Source: Clarireedia homoeocarpa (Eukaryota; Ascomycota; Leotiomycetes; Helotiales; Rutstroemiaceae). From it: a stretch of 64,000 nt of DNA. How positions within the stretch are numbered: position 1 is the stretch's first letter; every line of letters starts with the position of its first letter. Positions 32,135 to 43,872 of this stretch are shown here, piece after piece. The notes under the pieces are model-generated. The model was not told the origin of the DNA. It did no database searches and saw only the letters and a list, made by a program, of their open reading frames with translations. The stretch lies in assembly GCA_001465935.1 (NCBI GenBank), contig LNKV01000008.1, positions 1 through 64,000 of the forward strand, read 5' to 3'. The translations under genes were made by a program, and so were the position numbers.

Positions 32135-34350
32135 TTAAAGGAAAGTTGGAGATAAAATATTCAGAGCCTCTTCATTCTGCTCTGAATTTTGTTGTAAAAA
32201 TGCTTCCAAAAGCCGAACACTACATCGAACAATTTCCTATAAAAAGTATAAGATTTCGAAGAGAACAGAGGAACCAAAGTACATACCCGTACTTTCCAGT
32301 ATGACGCGAAGATATATTGCAATTTCTTTAAATCTTCAAGTTTCCCTGGAAGCTCATGCACATGACCACACTTCAAATAAAATACGTCTTTGCTGATACA
32401 AGACATAATAAGCAGCTGGTGTCGACGACCTGGTATGATTAGCAAAGTACTAAGTAACAGACAATATCCTAACCAGCTTGTAGTATACCAACAACTTTGA
32501 TCTTCTTCATCACTGTAGGATCATTTTGTACCAACTCTCCAATATGGCACAGCATCGCTCTTAAGCCACCCACAAGCTTATCAAAATCATTGAGCCATTT
32601 TCCAGCGAGTTCTCCTTCCCATTTGCGACTTGTCTCCAAGACGAGCAGTTCATAACAAGATTGAGAACTGCCGTCAGCAGATAGCTTACGACGGCGTGCG
32701 ATTGCATCGTAACGAGGTTCATTGATAAAGTAGGAGTATGGTTGGTAGCGAATTGCTGTGAGAGAAATTTCTTTACTACAACGATATTGATTATTAGCCA
32801 AAGAACAGAAAATTAGAATAGAGGTTTACCGTTGGAGAACAAGCTCTGGAATCTCGCAGAAAACTTCGTCCAGAAAACGAGGATAAACCAAACAGTCCCA
32901 AACCCCTTCACTCAGCTCTTCATCCATGATCATTCCGGAGTTCCCTAAAAGCTTGACCACATGGCACGAAACATCACCGATCCATTTGATATCACCGCGA
33001 TGAGACATTGTGCGTTCGATTTCGCATGAGTGCTCATAGGAATTCGCCTATCAAATTATTAGTTATCAGCTATCAGTCATCCGAAAGCCCAAAGGCAAAG
33101 TACTGACTGACCTTCTCATACTTTCTGAGGGCCTGAAGCAACTCTGATGGAAACCTAGGGAGTGGTGATTCTTCAACACAGTTTGTGATCTGCTCACAAT
33201 CTTCTCGTATAAGATCCAGTGCCGTAATGGATTCGGCATCCAAAACACCAAAATGAATTGGCTTTATTTTGCTAGTACGTTGGGCATGATCTAGCATAAT
33301 ATCTTGGAGGTAAATATTGCTATGGGTAAGTAACATCTTATTGGTATTAGTAAGGGATATACGAGAATCCTCCAAGCAACCAAGGACTTCTTGAAGCCTC
33401 TTCGTATCAGAGACTTCTATTGCCGGGGAGTCTTGCTTGTCGAGGGCGGAGTCAACAGTCGCGTTCAGGCTATCAGGATCATTATCGGCTTCTAAATCGG
33501 CTAGGTCATCGTGAGAGATCGAAGTTCCACTATACGTATAGGATTGTTAAACGATAGTTGTTATTTCACTATTCTTAGAAGGAATACTAACACAATATTG
33601 GTTCCTGTTTGTGACGAATTCAGCATAACATTACTCTGATTGATAGTGATACTAGGTGTGTTGGCGATATTGCGTTGCTTGTGTTTTCTCGCTATCGACC
33701 TTAGGAAATTTTTGGCTCTGTGCTGGTCGTTTTTCGGACTCTGCCATAAGAATGCCTATCAACACACACATCAAGCTCACCTGGGCTAGTAAATCTGATG
33801 GCCACGAAGGTCAACAGTAACCCAGGAGAAAGGGGACTTCGCGAAGAAGCCACACCCATAGACACAATCGTTGCTCAGTCCACCGCGAAGGCAGACTGCG
33901 ATATGCGCCTCGGCGTATCGTTGACCAGGATACCACGAAGGCATCCTGCGATACGCTCAATGTACCGTTGACCAGAACACCGCGAAGGCATCCTGCGATA
34001 CAAATGACCCGTGTACCGTGGACCAGGACACCACGAAGGCATCCTGCGATACAGGTGATGTGTGGATATTAGCCTTGTAGCTCTAAGAATCAACTTACTG
34101 AAAGAACCCATGCTTTTCGCAGTTCACTAGCCTTCCTAGCAATTTTCGGATTCTCGCTATTCTGTAGATGGTGTATTGATGTCCGCCAGCAGTTATGGAC
34201 ATTAGATGGTTCGTACTTTACGTAGCCCACTTCCTTGTATACTTTATCGCAAAAGCCCACGATATCCCATTTTTTATAAGGCGTCGTGTGAAAATAAGGA
34301 TGTATATGTGTACGCAAAGCATCGTGGTTGAGAGATAGGGATTGAGGCAT
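32135..34350 (-). CDS. Seven-exon protein with a PD-(D/E)XK nuclease-like C-terminus
   Basis: Exons 34350-34099, 33755-33592, 33529-33112, 33047-32830, 32775-32474, 32429-32287 and 32236-32135 join in phase with consensus splice sites to 532 residues. The N-terminal part (YKKWDIVGFCDKVYKEVGYV) is helical and unrecognised. The middle has a linker with SSQTGTN and an all-alpha region. From about residue 330, ISLTAIRYQPYSYFINEPRY then YELLVLETSRKWEGE, and further KVVGILQAGRRHQLLIMSC, resemble the fungal PD-(D/E)XK-fold proteins in which a beta-hairpin carries the E-x-K catalytic pair. Here the expected E-x-K reads ETS, so nuclease activity is doubtful. Intron 1 (343 bp) is far longer than the others and contains a minisatellite. 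Role unknown; the nuclease likeness is inference from pattern. Confidence 0.7.
33880..34055. repeat. Minisatellite inside intron 1
   Basis: Four imperfect ~53-bp units built on CCACGAAGGCATCCTGCGAT and GTACCGTTGACCAGGA. They fill most of the first intron of the seven-exon gene. Remove the array and the intron would be of ordinary size, so the array probably expanded in place. Confidence 0.75.
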
Positions 34351-34370
34351 GATTACAATAAAGGTTGCCG

Positions 34371-34475
34371 ATGGATGGTGATGTTGATGGTGATGGCGGC
34401 GGTGGTGGTGGTGGTTGGGTGGGAAATCAGAAGGTTGGGTGGGAAATCAGAAGGTTGGGTGGGAAATCAGAGGGT
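34371..34475. repeat. Simple and short tandem repeats in the 5' flank
   Basis: GATGGTGATG and GGTGGTGGT microsatellite followed by three copies of a 20-bp unit GGTTGGGTGGGAAATCAGAA. They lie just upstream of the start codon of the seven-exon gene. Confidence 0.7.
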
Positions 34476-35106
34476 ATAGGAAATTTTCCATCTATTGCCT
34501 AGAGTGCCAAGACTTTATGCTTCCGAGTCTTCCGAACAGGATGATTAAAGTGTAATCGTGGGTAACCCCCCACTTTTTCTTAAATGCCTAGAGTTGCTTT
34601 TGAATCAAAAAACGTTTTGGGAGCGACACGTAATTTTGCATAACGAACGAAGAATCCTTAGTAAGGTCGTGAGTTGCAGTTAAGGGATTAGAAAGTTATG
34701 TTATAGAACTACCCCCCCTCCTACCCTCCACAGCAACTCCGTTTACGCTGTGGAAGGGGAAAATAACACACATCTATACTCGATTTTGAGTAGTTGAAAC
34801 CCCCTGTTTGCACCCTGGCTACTTCTTAGGGGGGATAGTATTATAGGAGGGGGAATCTACTATACCAAACTAGACCGTTTTTAGATCTATGATTTATCTT
34901 CAAGCCTTAGGCAAAAGTCTCACCCTATATTTACCGCCTGATTCTGCCACCAACAAAACGACATCAATCTGGCCACACACGCCACACCACACAGGGCAGT
35001 TGGAGGAGCTACCCGCTCGCTTATTACCCCGGAACCCTCCCTGGCGCATCCATATTCCAACAAGCGGAACCTCCTGCAAATCATATGAATCCAACATACA
35101 GTAACC

Positions 35107-36132
35107 TTACATAAGTTTAGGAATACATTCCCAGGCTTCAATTAATGCTTGCTCTAATGCTTCAAGGGCTATTTCTCCTGTCCCCAGCGACTTGAGTTCA
35201 GGGTGTAATTTTAAAACCCAGTTCTTGAGGTGCCACCATATATGCTCAATTGGGTTCAGATCCGGGGAATAAGGTGGCCATTCAATGACTGGTATAGCCC
35301 AATCTGCGAACCATTGGCGAACCTTGCGGGCATTATGGATAGGTGCGTTGTCCTGCATAAAAACTAGCCCAGGTTCCCAGCAAGATTCGATATTGTGGTC
35401 AAGTACTGCAAGGTAGGAGTTGGCAGAGTACCCATTCTTCTTCGATTCGAAGTCCCGGTCCATTATAAAGAGATCAGACTTGTGAATAGCCCCATCTTTC
35501 CACCAAAAGCATGCCCATACCATCACTGATATATCCTTCGACTTCGTGTAAGTTGTAACATTCGCTGGGAGTAGTCGTTCCGCTGCAGTACAGAATGTCC
35601 ATTCCCTTACCCCGCCTTTGCCCCGCTCCGCTGAACACTCGTCACTCCACATATGCTTTGCGAAGTCGTCGAACTTCCAATGCCTTCTAGTTTTGCACCA
35701 GTTATACCTAAGACGTGCAGTCTTCTCTGTTAGGTACGGACGCCGTCTACACCGCCAATTTGTGATCCCAGAAGGCTCAAGCATACGCTGAAGGGTATGG
35801 TTGGCATATGTCCATCCCAACGCGTCGCGGATCTGCTGGTAGGTATCCTTTGGGTTTCGACGTACATAACGTACAAGGGCACGAACCTGTCGATCTGTAT
35901 ACTTGACTGGCCGGCTGGATCGTTCTCTAGAAAACCCTTCGTGGCGTAATGGGTCAGCCTTTGTAGTGCTATAAACAGTAGTAATCGGGACTTTTAGGAC
36001 CTTAGCGACTTTAGTGGCTTTAACACCACAAAGACGTGCACCAACGATCTCTCCCCTCTTTTTAGGAGTTAACTCCTTCCGCTTTTTAATATTCCCATCA
36101 AGGACTCCTAATATTCGACGTGGTGTAGGCAT
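35107..36132 (-). mobile_element. Tc1/mariner-type transposase, intact
   Basis: A 341-residue uninterrupted frame. The N-terminus is a helix-turn-helix DNA-binding region (KKRGEIVGARLCGVKATKVA, then a second, homeodomain-like part with TYQQIRDALGW). The DDE catalytic core follows: MWSDECS gives the first Asp, MQDNAPIHNA the second, and PYSPDLNPIEHIWW the third acidic residue. Length is typical (about 340). The enzyme cuts and pastes DNA at TA sites. No clear terminal inverted repeats could be matched around it; a weak candidate pair is near 34903-34920 and 36200-36225. The frame has no premature stop, unlike many neighbours, so insertion may be recent. Confidence 0.88.
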
Positions 36133-36520
36133 GGGTGGTTGATTAAAAAGAGGTGTAAGTGGTGTTGAACGCGTAAAGACGCGATTTTGGTGATTTTCGC
36201 TTAAACTTATTGCCTAGTACTGTACTGTACCTATATAAAACCACAATACACAATCACTAAGTGTCTTGCAAAGCCAATCATATATCAGCTTTGCGCAGGT
36301 GTTGAAGGAAAATAAATTGCTTTCTATTATCCTATAATCATCATCGAACAGACCTGAAAAGAGTAATAACTGCAAATCGACTTTTAATTGCTAATAGAGG
36401 GTAACGCCTCTACAAAGTCATGTACGCGGCACACTATCAATGTTGAATTGACCAAGACAGATATGAGAATGAAGTGGTGGAAAGAAAAAGAAAGTAAAAC
36501 AAGAATCGAAAAATCCCAGC

Positions 36521-37519
36521 TCAGGCAAGACCCTTCTTATCATCCACTGGCATCTCAGGAAATAAAGCATCGCAACTCTTCTTATCGCCAACTACTTCCA
36601 TTTCCCAATACACCCCATATTCTTCCACTAGGTACCAGATATTGCAAGGAGTCTTCTTGCTTTTGTTCCAGCCTTCAAAGTTAACTGAGCCTGTGTTATA
36701 GTCCGACCATACTCCACGGATCTCTCCTGTCCATCCGGTTCTGTTGCTCTCGCTGTATACTGTGACTTCCTGGCCAAGGTACGATGTAAGAAACAGTAAT
36801 GTCATATAACTGGAGCCTGTCTGATACTCGTGCTTTTTCCGAAGCTCATCTCTTGTCTTGAAAAGACAGAGCAGCATATCTCGTACCTCATTCATAGACG
36901 TAGACACCTCCTTCTTACATTCCGCTGTTTCTTCGCTTTCGACTTTCAGCATTCTCCATCGTTGCATACAGGCTGACATGATTGCAGGAAGCGGTAGATG
37001 GAGATGTAAGGTGGTATAACTTTCGATGCCCAAGTTTTTGACCGCTCAATCTGGAACTTCTGCAGATATACTGTGCTTTGAGGGATATTTCTCCGAGAGT
37101 CGATATAGATACTTTTTGTCGTTGTTTAGAGGTTTTAGATTCTCGAGAGGCGTAAAAATCCTGTATCTGTCTATAAAAGACTTGCGGTCACTAAGACCAT
37201 AAGAAGGTATAAAGACTTCGTTGTCATCCCATAAATCAATATTTCTACTACTGCCCCGCGTCCTTTCGAGCGGTGGTGGCAATGATAGTCTATGAAAGTC
37301 CCATTCGCAGAGCTGAGGTCCGGGTGGTTGCGGAGTCTTAGGTTCGAAAGATTGAGTTTGGTACCCATCCGACAGTTGCATAGTAGTTTCCTTCTCTGTG
37401 ACAAGCTCAGTTGCGTCCGTTCCTTGTAATTCCATCGTGGAATCGTTCTTGATCACTGGAGCCGTTTGCTGAGTTTCGTCGCACATGGGCGCCGTTTGCT
37501 GACTTTCTTCGCACATCAT
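36521..37519 (-). pseudogene. Hypothetical protein with one in-frame TGA
   Basis: One frame from ATG 37519 to 36521 is interrupted only by TGA at 37046-37048; the frame is open upstream to 37639. The N-terminal half is low-complexity with two copies of CxExxQTAP (CEESQQTAP and CDETQQTAP). The C-terminal half has VTVYSESNRTGWTGEIRGVW, which looks like a small beta-barrel (Tudor- or SH3-like), and CNIWYLVEEYGVYWEMEVV. CGA-to-TGA would explain the stop. A short alternative intron could remove it, but no good splice signals exist. Unrecognised family, function unknown. Alternatively there are two adjacent genes. Confidence 0.5.
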
Positions 37520-37639
37520 GGAGAGCTTGGGTTTGGAGTAAGACTCCAAAGGAGGAGAACCAAGATTTGAAGGATAGTTCTTATCAAGACAAAGGTAGGA
37601 AGGTTCTACCCAAGCTAGGCGGTATAAGTTGCGAGTCAA

Positions 37640-39153
37640 CGGTCAGGAAACTAAGTGAATAAGTAAGAGAGTGAAAACTCTACACTGATCAGATATGTCT
37701 AAACTCCATTGTAGATCTTGCCAATGTGTCTATGACCGCTTACCGTATAATACTTAGAATATCTACGTTACTTGTGCGTCTCGTTCATCTGTATAAGAAT
37801 CCTCACTTTCATCCAAGACCGTTTACGGATAGTCTTACTTTGTGTTTGAAGCCTGCTTATGCACGTCCGAAATTACAATTTCCCGGTGAAAGGTGTATAC
37901 CCGCCACAGATATCCTATGAGATCTAAATGGATATTATCTAACTGTATCGATAGTCCCTCTGGCTGTGTTACCTATCCAAATTGTGGCGGCGGTCTAGAT
38001 CAAAGATGAAGCTATATAGGGTAATGACTCCCCTTGTGAATATTGATCGTCAATTCGAGGGGGTGAGTGTAATATGATAGTCACTGTTGTTCCCCGCTTC
38101 TTGGCTGCCATTGTACATTCAAGTAGGTGTATTCCGTGTGGGTTCCTGCGCCTAAAGCAAATTCCAGCACCTAGGTTTGACGTTACTCCGACCTGCTCGT
38201 ACAAGAATCATCAGTTACCTTGGCACGTCTCATCTCACCAAACATCATCAAGGTTAATTCTGAGCTATCATATGTGGAAGCCATGTTAGACACTTCTTAC
38301 GTTTCTCCACCCTTGGCCCTCGCTTTCCCGCAATGGAAATTGAGTTACAACATAACCTCAAGGACTCGATGCCCGAGTAGAAGCTTCACTTCGTTTTAGG
38401 TTTGCTATTGGTTTGTCCAGAACGTACAACAAAAACCCAGGATTACTGTATATAACCGAATGGAAGAGCATACACAAATCAAAAGAGCACAGTTCCAAGT
38501 ATTGGCTCTAGAGCCTCCATACGTGCCTGTAGAAGGAATCGATGGCAGGTTTCTATGACTGTGATTACCTGCTTAGATTTAAGCAGAGCATGAAGGCGGT
38601 TGAAGCGGTGTAGGATCAACCAATAGATAATCTCTCGTACGCAACCGCGGATGAACTGGGAATATAAAAGCTTTCGGTATTAATCAGCGCTTTATATCGT
38701 TATCGATAGCTCAATATTCCTTGGACCGCAGTCACTATCCGCGCTGGTTTAGTGGAGACCGGGAAAGGTAGGTTGGAGATAGAATTAATATAGAGAGATT
38801 GGATGATCACACGTAAAGGTGATCTGTCGTGGTTGAGCTACGAATCTAAAGGATATAGGATGCATAATTGAGGGGGAACTTCAATCACTATGAAGAGAGC
38901 CTAACCTTTGAATTACTTAGTATCTTATCATCTTATCATCGTCCTCAGCAGGTGCTGTGATAAACTTCTATGTCTGCTTTGAACAGTGTACGCCTCAGCT
39001 TTAGGAAGAGACTACTTAAGAGATTGAGCGAGAGAATACAGCGCTTTCAAACGAGAAGGCCTCGGTGGTTTAAGAGTAGAGATGAAGATATTTCTCGTGA
39101 CACAAATATTGTTTATTCTCCTATACTAGTTCTTCGTCTTTCTTAAGAGCAGA
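37640..39153. other. Intergenic, no gene seen
   Basis: 1.5 kb with only short frames and no repeats of note. Nothing can be supported. Confidence 0.4.
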
Positions 39154-40013
39154 CTATCTAGTACTATTATACTCTTCGTCGTCGTCACCTACCCCACCCT
39201 CGGTGCCCATTGGAGATTCTCCTGTGAAACTCCTCAGTCTATGGATAATCTGTCCTACACAATAAATACAAGAACACCCACTAACAAATACTGATCCAAC
39301 TGGCGACCGCAACCAAACTGCTTGCAAATAACACTCCTCCAGTAACTCCGCTGTATTAACCGTCACACTCCCTCCAGAAACAATCTCGTAGTCCTCTCTA
39401 TCCGGCTGTCTATCTTGTGAAGCCCGATCCTCTACTCGCTTCCTCTCCCTACACTTATTGTCAAATAAACTCAACACTGTTCAAAAAACGATACATACCT
39501 TTTATAAAGACCCTTAAACACTCGAATACACTTATTATAACATCTCTTCTCTTCCACCTGCTGCGCCCGAGACAAAGCCACATCTCTCATACGCCCCTTC
39601 ACATACCGACTATATTGTGCATCCGACATCTTCGCGGCGTCCATAGGTCCCACCAACTCTCTCATCTTACGAGACTTACTTCGCACTCGCTTCAAATCGT
39701 ACAGCGACAACTCATCAAAAATCATGCACCAAACCTCAACCGGTAAATGCCACCGGACCTTCCGACCCTCTTTCAAAACATTCACGATAGGTTTCCACCC
39801 TGTACATAACTGTCGGTCCTGAACTTCCATATCTGCTACAGAAAACACCTTCATACGACAGTCACTCATCCCCGAATGACCTATCAGTCTTATCATCGAC
39901 TTCTCCAGCTTTTGCTTTTCCTTCAGAAGATACTCCATTTCGCGTATAAACGCCGCCTCGCCACTCTCCTCCGCTAACGACTCGATGGATTTGCAAATAT
40001 ATTGAGCTGACAT
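39154..40013 (-). CDS. F-box-like hypothetical protein
   Basis: Two exons, 40013-39499 and 39448-39154, with a 50-bp intron (GTATGT ... TGTAG), give 269 residues. The start is ATG 40013 (MSAQYICKSIESLAEES) rather than upstream in-frame codons that would add a hydrophobic stretch. Residues 25-55 form a charged helix. RWHLPVEVWCMIFDELSLYDL at about residues 85-105 is an F-box-like motif that would bind Skp1 in SCF ubiquitin ligases. The rest is helical and basic (SKSRKMRELVG, VKGRMRDVAL), ending in an acidic segment GVGDDDEEYNSTR. Substrate recognition repeats are not visible. Intact, normal codon use. Confidence 0.65.
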
Positions 40014-40656
40014 GGTTTTTTGAATTGAGATGATAAATAGTATAAAAGTTAACCGAAAGTGAAGTACAAAGAATATGGGCGAGAGCCCACCTATATATGT
40101 GATGCGCGGCTGCACACTTGCGTAAGCGAAGACATGCTGATGTCCGACATCTGCCCTCGGCCTTGCGGGCCAGCTACAGGGCTACGCTGCCTTACTTACA
40201 CACACTGTTGTATACAGGTAGGGTGCCCTACAAATTTGACTCGAAAAGTTCTCTCAAGACATATTTAGAATCGACCAGGTAGATGTGAAGATCGAAATGA
40301 AGCCGACGAATAAAGCTGATGCCAAAAAGATCTTTTTAAATTGTATCGACTCGACTGACCTACAGCTCGGAAAGCCTTCGCGAATACGCAGAATGCAAAG
40401 AAGATGTGGTTCATACACAAGTAGTGGAAGAGATGTCAGAATCGAAGGACGAGGCACAGAAAATACACGGAATGAAGTTGGCAATGGATAATAGTGTTCT
40501 CATATCAGGTGAGATGGTGGATCATGAGAAGTATGGAGAGAGAGCAAAGTGCGTAGGCTGTTCATGATTTCAGATTTAGCTACAATAATCGTATATGTGA
40601 TCTAACAAAGTCGCACTAACAAGACACGCACTAACAAGACACGCATTAACAAGACA

Positions 40657-42180
40657 CTACCTTCTCTGCAGTTCATTTTGTTCTTTTGTGTTTCGCTCTG
40701 GCTGATTTCTTTGCTTGTTGAATACCGCCCTACAAACCCGCCGAAAACTGTGCAAATCTGACTCCGATACTCCATAGTCTTCCGGGCTTTCTTCCACTGC
40801 TGCGAGTATATGTGGAATAATCTCTGAGCTGTAACCTGGTACATCCTCATTGGTACAATTGGGGTGCTTGAGGAGGAAGTCGATAACCTCAAATGATCTG
40901 CCTATCATTTTCTTGTGATAACCCAAGTATCCGGACATTAAGCATGGTGTTGGTGTCATCGGTGCATGTATAGTTCCGGGCCACATAATCAAAGCATCGC
41001 CCTTTCGTAGAGGATGTACACGAATTTTGACATCATCAGGTGGATACCATATTGGACCATGCTCTCCAAAGTCCGCCCATATCTCCTTCTGCCTTTTTGT
41101 AGAGAGATGAGCAATATCTGCAACCGCCCATAGCTTGAGGTCCGTTTCATCTCCATGCATAAAAATGACGGTGAAATATCCCATGTTATCCATATGCCAT
41201 CCAGATATGGCACCAGAGGTTGCATGAATTCTGAAATTGAAATGTCCGAACAGGTTGCTTGCTGTGATACGACCACAACTATTGTGAACTCTGTCGACAA
41301 TACTATCCAGGAAACCCATATCCTCGTTGTGTAATCCAAGTCGTAATAGACTCCCGGACTTGGGATTCAGGCTCAACATGTTGATTGGCTTGGCGTCGGG
41401 GCTATTGAGATCACTTTCGTATCGATGTTTGACTTCGACCGCTCTAATACGCTGGACTTCAGGTATTCCCTTATCATTCCTTCCCTGAACATCCAGCATA
41501 GTATCCTTTTCTCCGATGCCTTCGAATGCTTCCCAAAATGCGTCACCGCGTGGCTGAAAACACTTTTCCCATACCGTATTATTAGGCACCCTGACTATGG
41601 CTGTCTTGTATCTGTCGATACTATTTTTCTCAAGCCATTCGTCAAGATCATCTAGGGATAGAAACATAGCAAGAGAAGCCTTGATATTTTTTTTTTCTTT
41701 CGTCTTGTAGCTATCCCGGAAAGGCTCCCATCGATTGTAAATAAAGAGACCGACGTTCGCAAGTTCAGTTTCGTAATCTGTCGGTATATTTTCCTTTACG
41801 ATGGAGTTGAAACGGTTTTTCAACATTTCAATAGTAGGTCGGTATGATTGGTAGGGCGTCCATATATCTTCAAATGCAGCTAGGCGCTTTCTACTCTGCT
41901 TTTGCTTCTCCGCCTTTTGCTTCCTCTGCTCCCGCGTCGCATTGGCGCGTGCCATTCGCTGTCGCCCAGCGTCTTTGTGTCGTCTGGTCAGGGAACAGAA
42001 CAATTTCTTCTTGTCTTGCAGGAGGAGATTGTTTGCTTTAGCCTCCATCGTGAGCTCTTTCTTCCTTGCATTGAGTTGCTGAATGCTTGTACGTAGTCGT
42101 AAATGCGCTTGCTGCGTCTCCTCGATCTCAATTTCCAACGCTCGTATAGTTGTGCTGGCCACGGGGCTCCTGGGTGCCAT
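40657..42180 (-). CDS. JmjC-type (cupin) dioxygenase-like protein with coiled coil
   Basis: One uninterrupted frame; from ATG 42180 it encodes 507 residues. Residues 10-100 are a coiled coil (ALEIEIEETQQAHLRLRTSI) with a basic stretch (REQRKQKAEKQKQSRKR). The C-terminal half carries a JmjC/cupin core: ATSGAISGWHMDNMG gives the HxD metal ligands, and GDALIMWPGTIHAPM the distal His. It would use Fe(II) and 2-oxoglutarate to hydroxylate or demethylate a substrate. Stand-alone JmjC proteins of this kind are expanded in some fungi and their substrates are unknown. The gene has no introns and is intact. A tandem repeat lies in its 5' flank at 42360-42535. Confidence 0.75.
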   Translation of the reverse strand: MAPRSPVASTTIRALEIEIEETQQAHLRLRTSIQQLNARKKELTMEAKANNLLLQDKKKLFCSLTRRHKDAGRQRMARANATREQRKQKAEKQKQSRKRLAAFEDIWTPYQSYRPTIEMLKNRFNSIVKENIPTDYETELANVGLFIYNRWEPFRDSYKTKEKKNIKASLAMFLSLDDLDEWLEKNSIDRYKTAIVRVPNNTVWEKCFQPRGDAFWEAFEGIGEKDTMLDVQGRNDKGIPEVQRIRAVEVKHRYESDLNSPDAKPINMLSLNPKSGSLLRLGLHNEDMGFLDSIVDRVHNSCGRITASNLFGHFNFRIHATSGAISGWHMDNMGYFTVIFMHGDETDLKLWAVADIAHLSTKRQKEIWADFGEHGPIWYPPDDVKIRVHPLRKGDALIMWPGTIHAPMTPTPCLMSGYLGYHKKMIGRSFEVIDFLLKHPNCTNEDVPGYSSEIIPHILAAVEESPEDYGVSESDLHSFRRVCRAVFNKQRNQPERNTKEQNELQRR

Positions 42181-42359
42181 GTTTTCGTCCGGGATCCGTT
42201 TGTAGACACATAGAATGTCGGATGTTGACACCTCAATATAGCAGTAAAGAGCAAATTATTTCCAAAATTGAGGTTATCTAAGGTGCTCAATCCTGATTCT
42301 GATTGCAACAGTTGGTTGGTAGTAGTCACATGATGCATTGTACCTATGGGAAGTCGAGC

Positions 42360-42535
42360 TTGCTTTGAGGATGCTCTTAGTCATGCCAGTCCACACTTTT
42401 CGAACTTCGCTCATAAATTGAGGATGCTCTTAGCTATGCCAGTCCACAACTCTCGAAAGTCGCTCATAAATTGAGGATGCTCTAGTCCTGGTGGTCATGC
42501 CAGCCCGCGCAACCTGCAAACCGTCGCTCATATTT
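42360..42535. repeat. About 65-bp tandem repeat in the 5' flank of the JmjC gene
   Basis: Nearly three units built on GAGGATGCTCTTAG, TCATGCCAGTCCACA and CGCTCATAAATT. The units differ by a few bases, the last being most diverged. A regulatory role is possible but unproven. Confidence 0.7.
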
Positions 42536-42935
42536 GTATATAAAATTTCCCGCCTACTACTCCCATATCAGAACACGCAAATTAGAGAGCTTCAAAACCA
42601 CCTCGTGTTCTTCTTTGGCCGATCTCATTCAGTCATTATTATCAGAACCTTCGTGTGGACCCTGGAACAGTAGTAGAGGAAAAAGAACCTCGGGTTGTTT
42701 GCTGTGGCACGTGTGTGGCTCGAGTTGGCACGTGTGTGGCTCGGGTGGCCACCTAGGTTACAGCGGCCTAAATCTTTATTTATATCTTTTCTATACTAGG
42801 TCTATACTATGAAAAATCAAAACCCTTCAAACTTTGCAAGGCAATCTCCATATTATCTTGCGCCAATCTCATAAATACTTGAGCTTTGAGTACATTTGCT
42901 ATATTTCCACATTCCTTCGAGGTATCACTAGCCTG

Positions 42936-43364
42936 CTAGGCTCTCAACCAATTGTGTACAGTCACAATTGTACTTTCGAGGTGTCCACGCTGGACTACAA
43001 TCCATTCGTTTTGTTTCCGCGTCGGGAAATATTCGTAGGCGGCATAGATTTCCTCTTCGATTACATCAAGCGGGGGTAAAAGAGAAGAAACTGCCGGGGG
43101 CGTCGAAAAGTAATATTTCTGCTTTCTGTTGACGCTCTTGAAGCTGGTCAAGGGGAGGGAAAAGGGTAATTTCTCATAGTCTGCGTCAATGTCGACAATA
43201 GTTATTGCTGGAGCATCGGTACCCTGGAAATTAGGTTGGGCCTTTTGTAAGAGATCAGGGCTGACGGCCAGCGATGGGGCTGAGGGCTCCGATAGAGTGG
43301 GAGATCTGCTGGAAGCTTCAGATGAAGACATTTGGACAGGAGATGCTGGAAGTTGTATGGTCAT
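42936..43364 (-). CDS. Hypothetical small protein
   Basis: A 142-residue frame from ATG 43364, Ser/Pro-rich at first (SSSEASSRSPTLSEPSAPSL), followed by ITIVDIDADYEKLPFSLPL and an acidic middle (PPLDVIEEEIYAAYEYFP). It ends HLESTIVTVHNWLRA. There is no signal peptide, membrane segment or known motif. It lies 755 bp upstream of the JmjC gene in the same direction. It may be incomplete at the 3' side, where a further exon cannot be ruled out. Confidence 0.4.
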   Translation of the reverse strand: MTIQLPASPVQMSSSEASSRSPTLSEPSAPSLAVSPDLLQKAQPNFQGTDAPAITIVDIDADYEKLPFSLPLTSFKSVNRKQKYYFSTPPAVSSLLPPLDVIEEEIYAAYEYFPTRKQNEWIVVQRGHLESTIVTVHNWLRA

Positions 43365-43872
43365 TTCCAAGTGGGAGGTTTGGCCGTTTGTTATCTAAAT
43401 ACTATTTTTCTTGCCTATCATATAGTTTTTGGTGTGCTCCGAAGTCGGAAAATGCTCGCAGTGTTCGAATATATAACAAAACCATGTACAGGAATCAAGT
43501 TTTCTGAATACGGAAAGACTAAATACGAATTACGAGAAATGCGAGATTCCTAAGTCCCACCAAACAGTTTTCCTGATTTTAGTTTTAGATTACTTGAATG
43601 TCGTTCTTCCGTTGGTATAGCGCGCGGTTAATCGTCAGCAGAGTTTGGTTTGGTCTACCGCATGTCATGTTGAATTGGTGGTAATTATCAGTATACGGTC
43701 GTTTGAATTCAGTCAGTAGCCTCTGAATTGTAATGAACCCAATTGTGATACTCGCCCGAAACTACTTATGTCACCTGAAGTTGCGTTGTCTAGCAGGACG
43801 AATTAACCTGCCTGTCACCAAATCTTCTATATACGTTGTCGGTCCTTACATACTCTCAGACTGATTCCTACA

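Noticed and set aside
33780..33860. Extra exon of the seven-exon gene ending TTACTAGCCCAG before GTGAGC
   Set aside because: Its frame meets a stop within about 40 bases, while a direct splice from 34099 to 33755 keeps phase.
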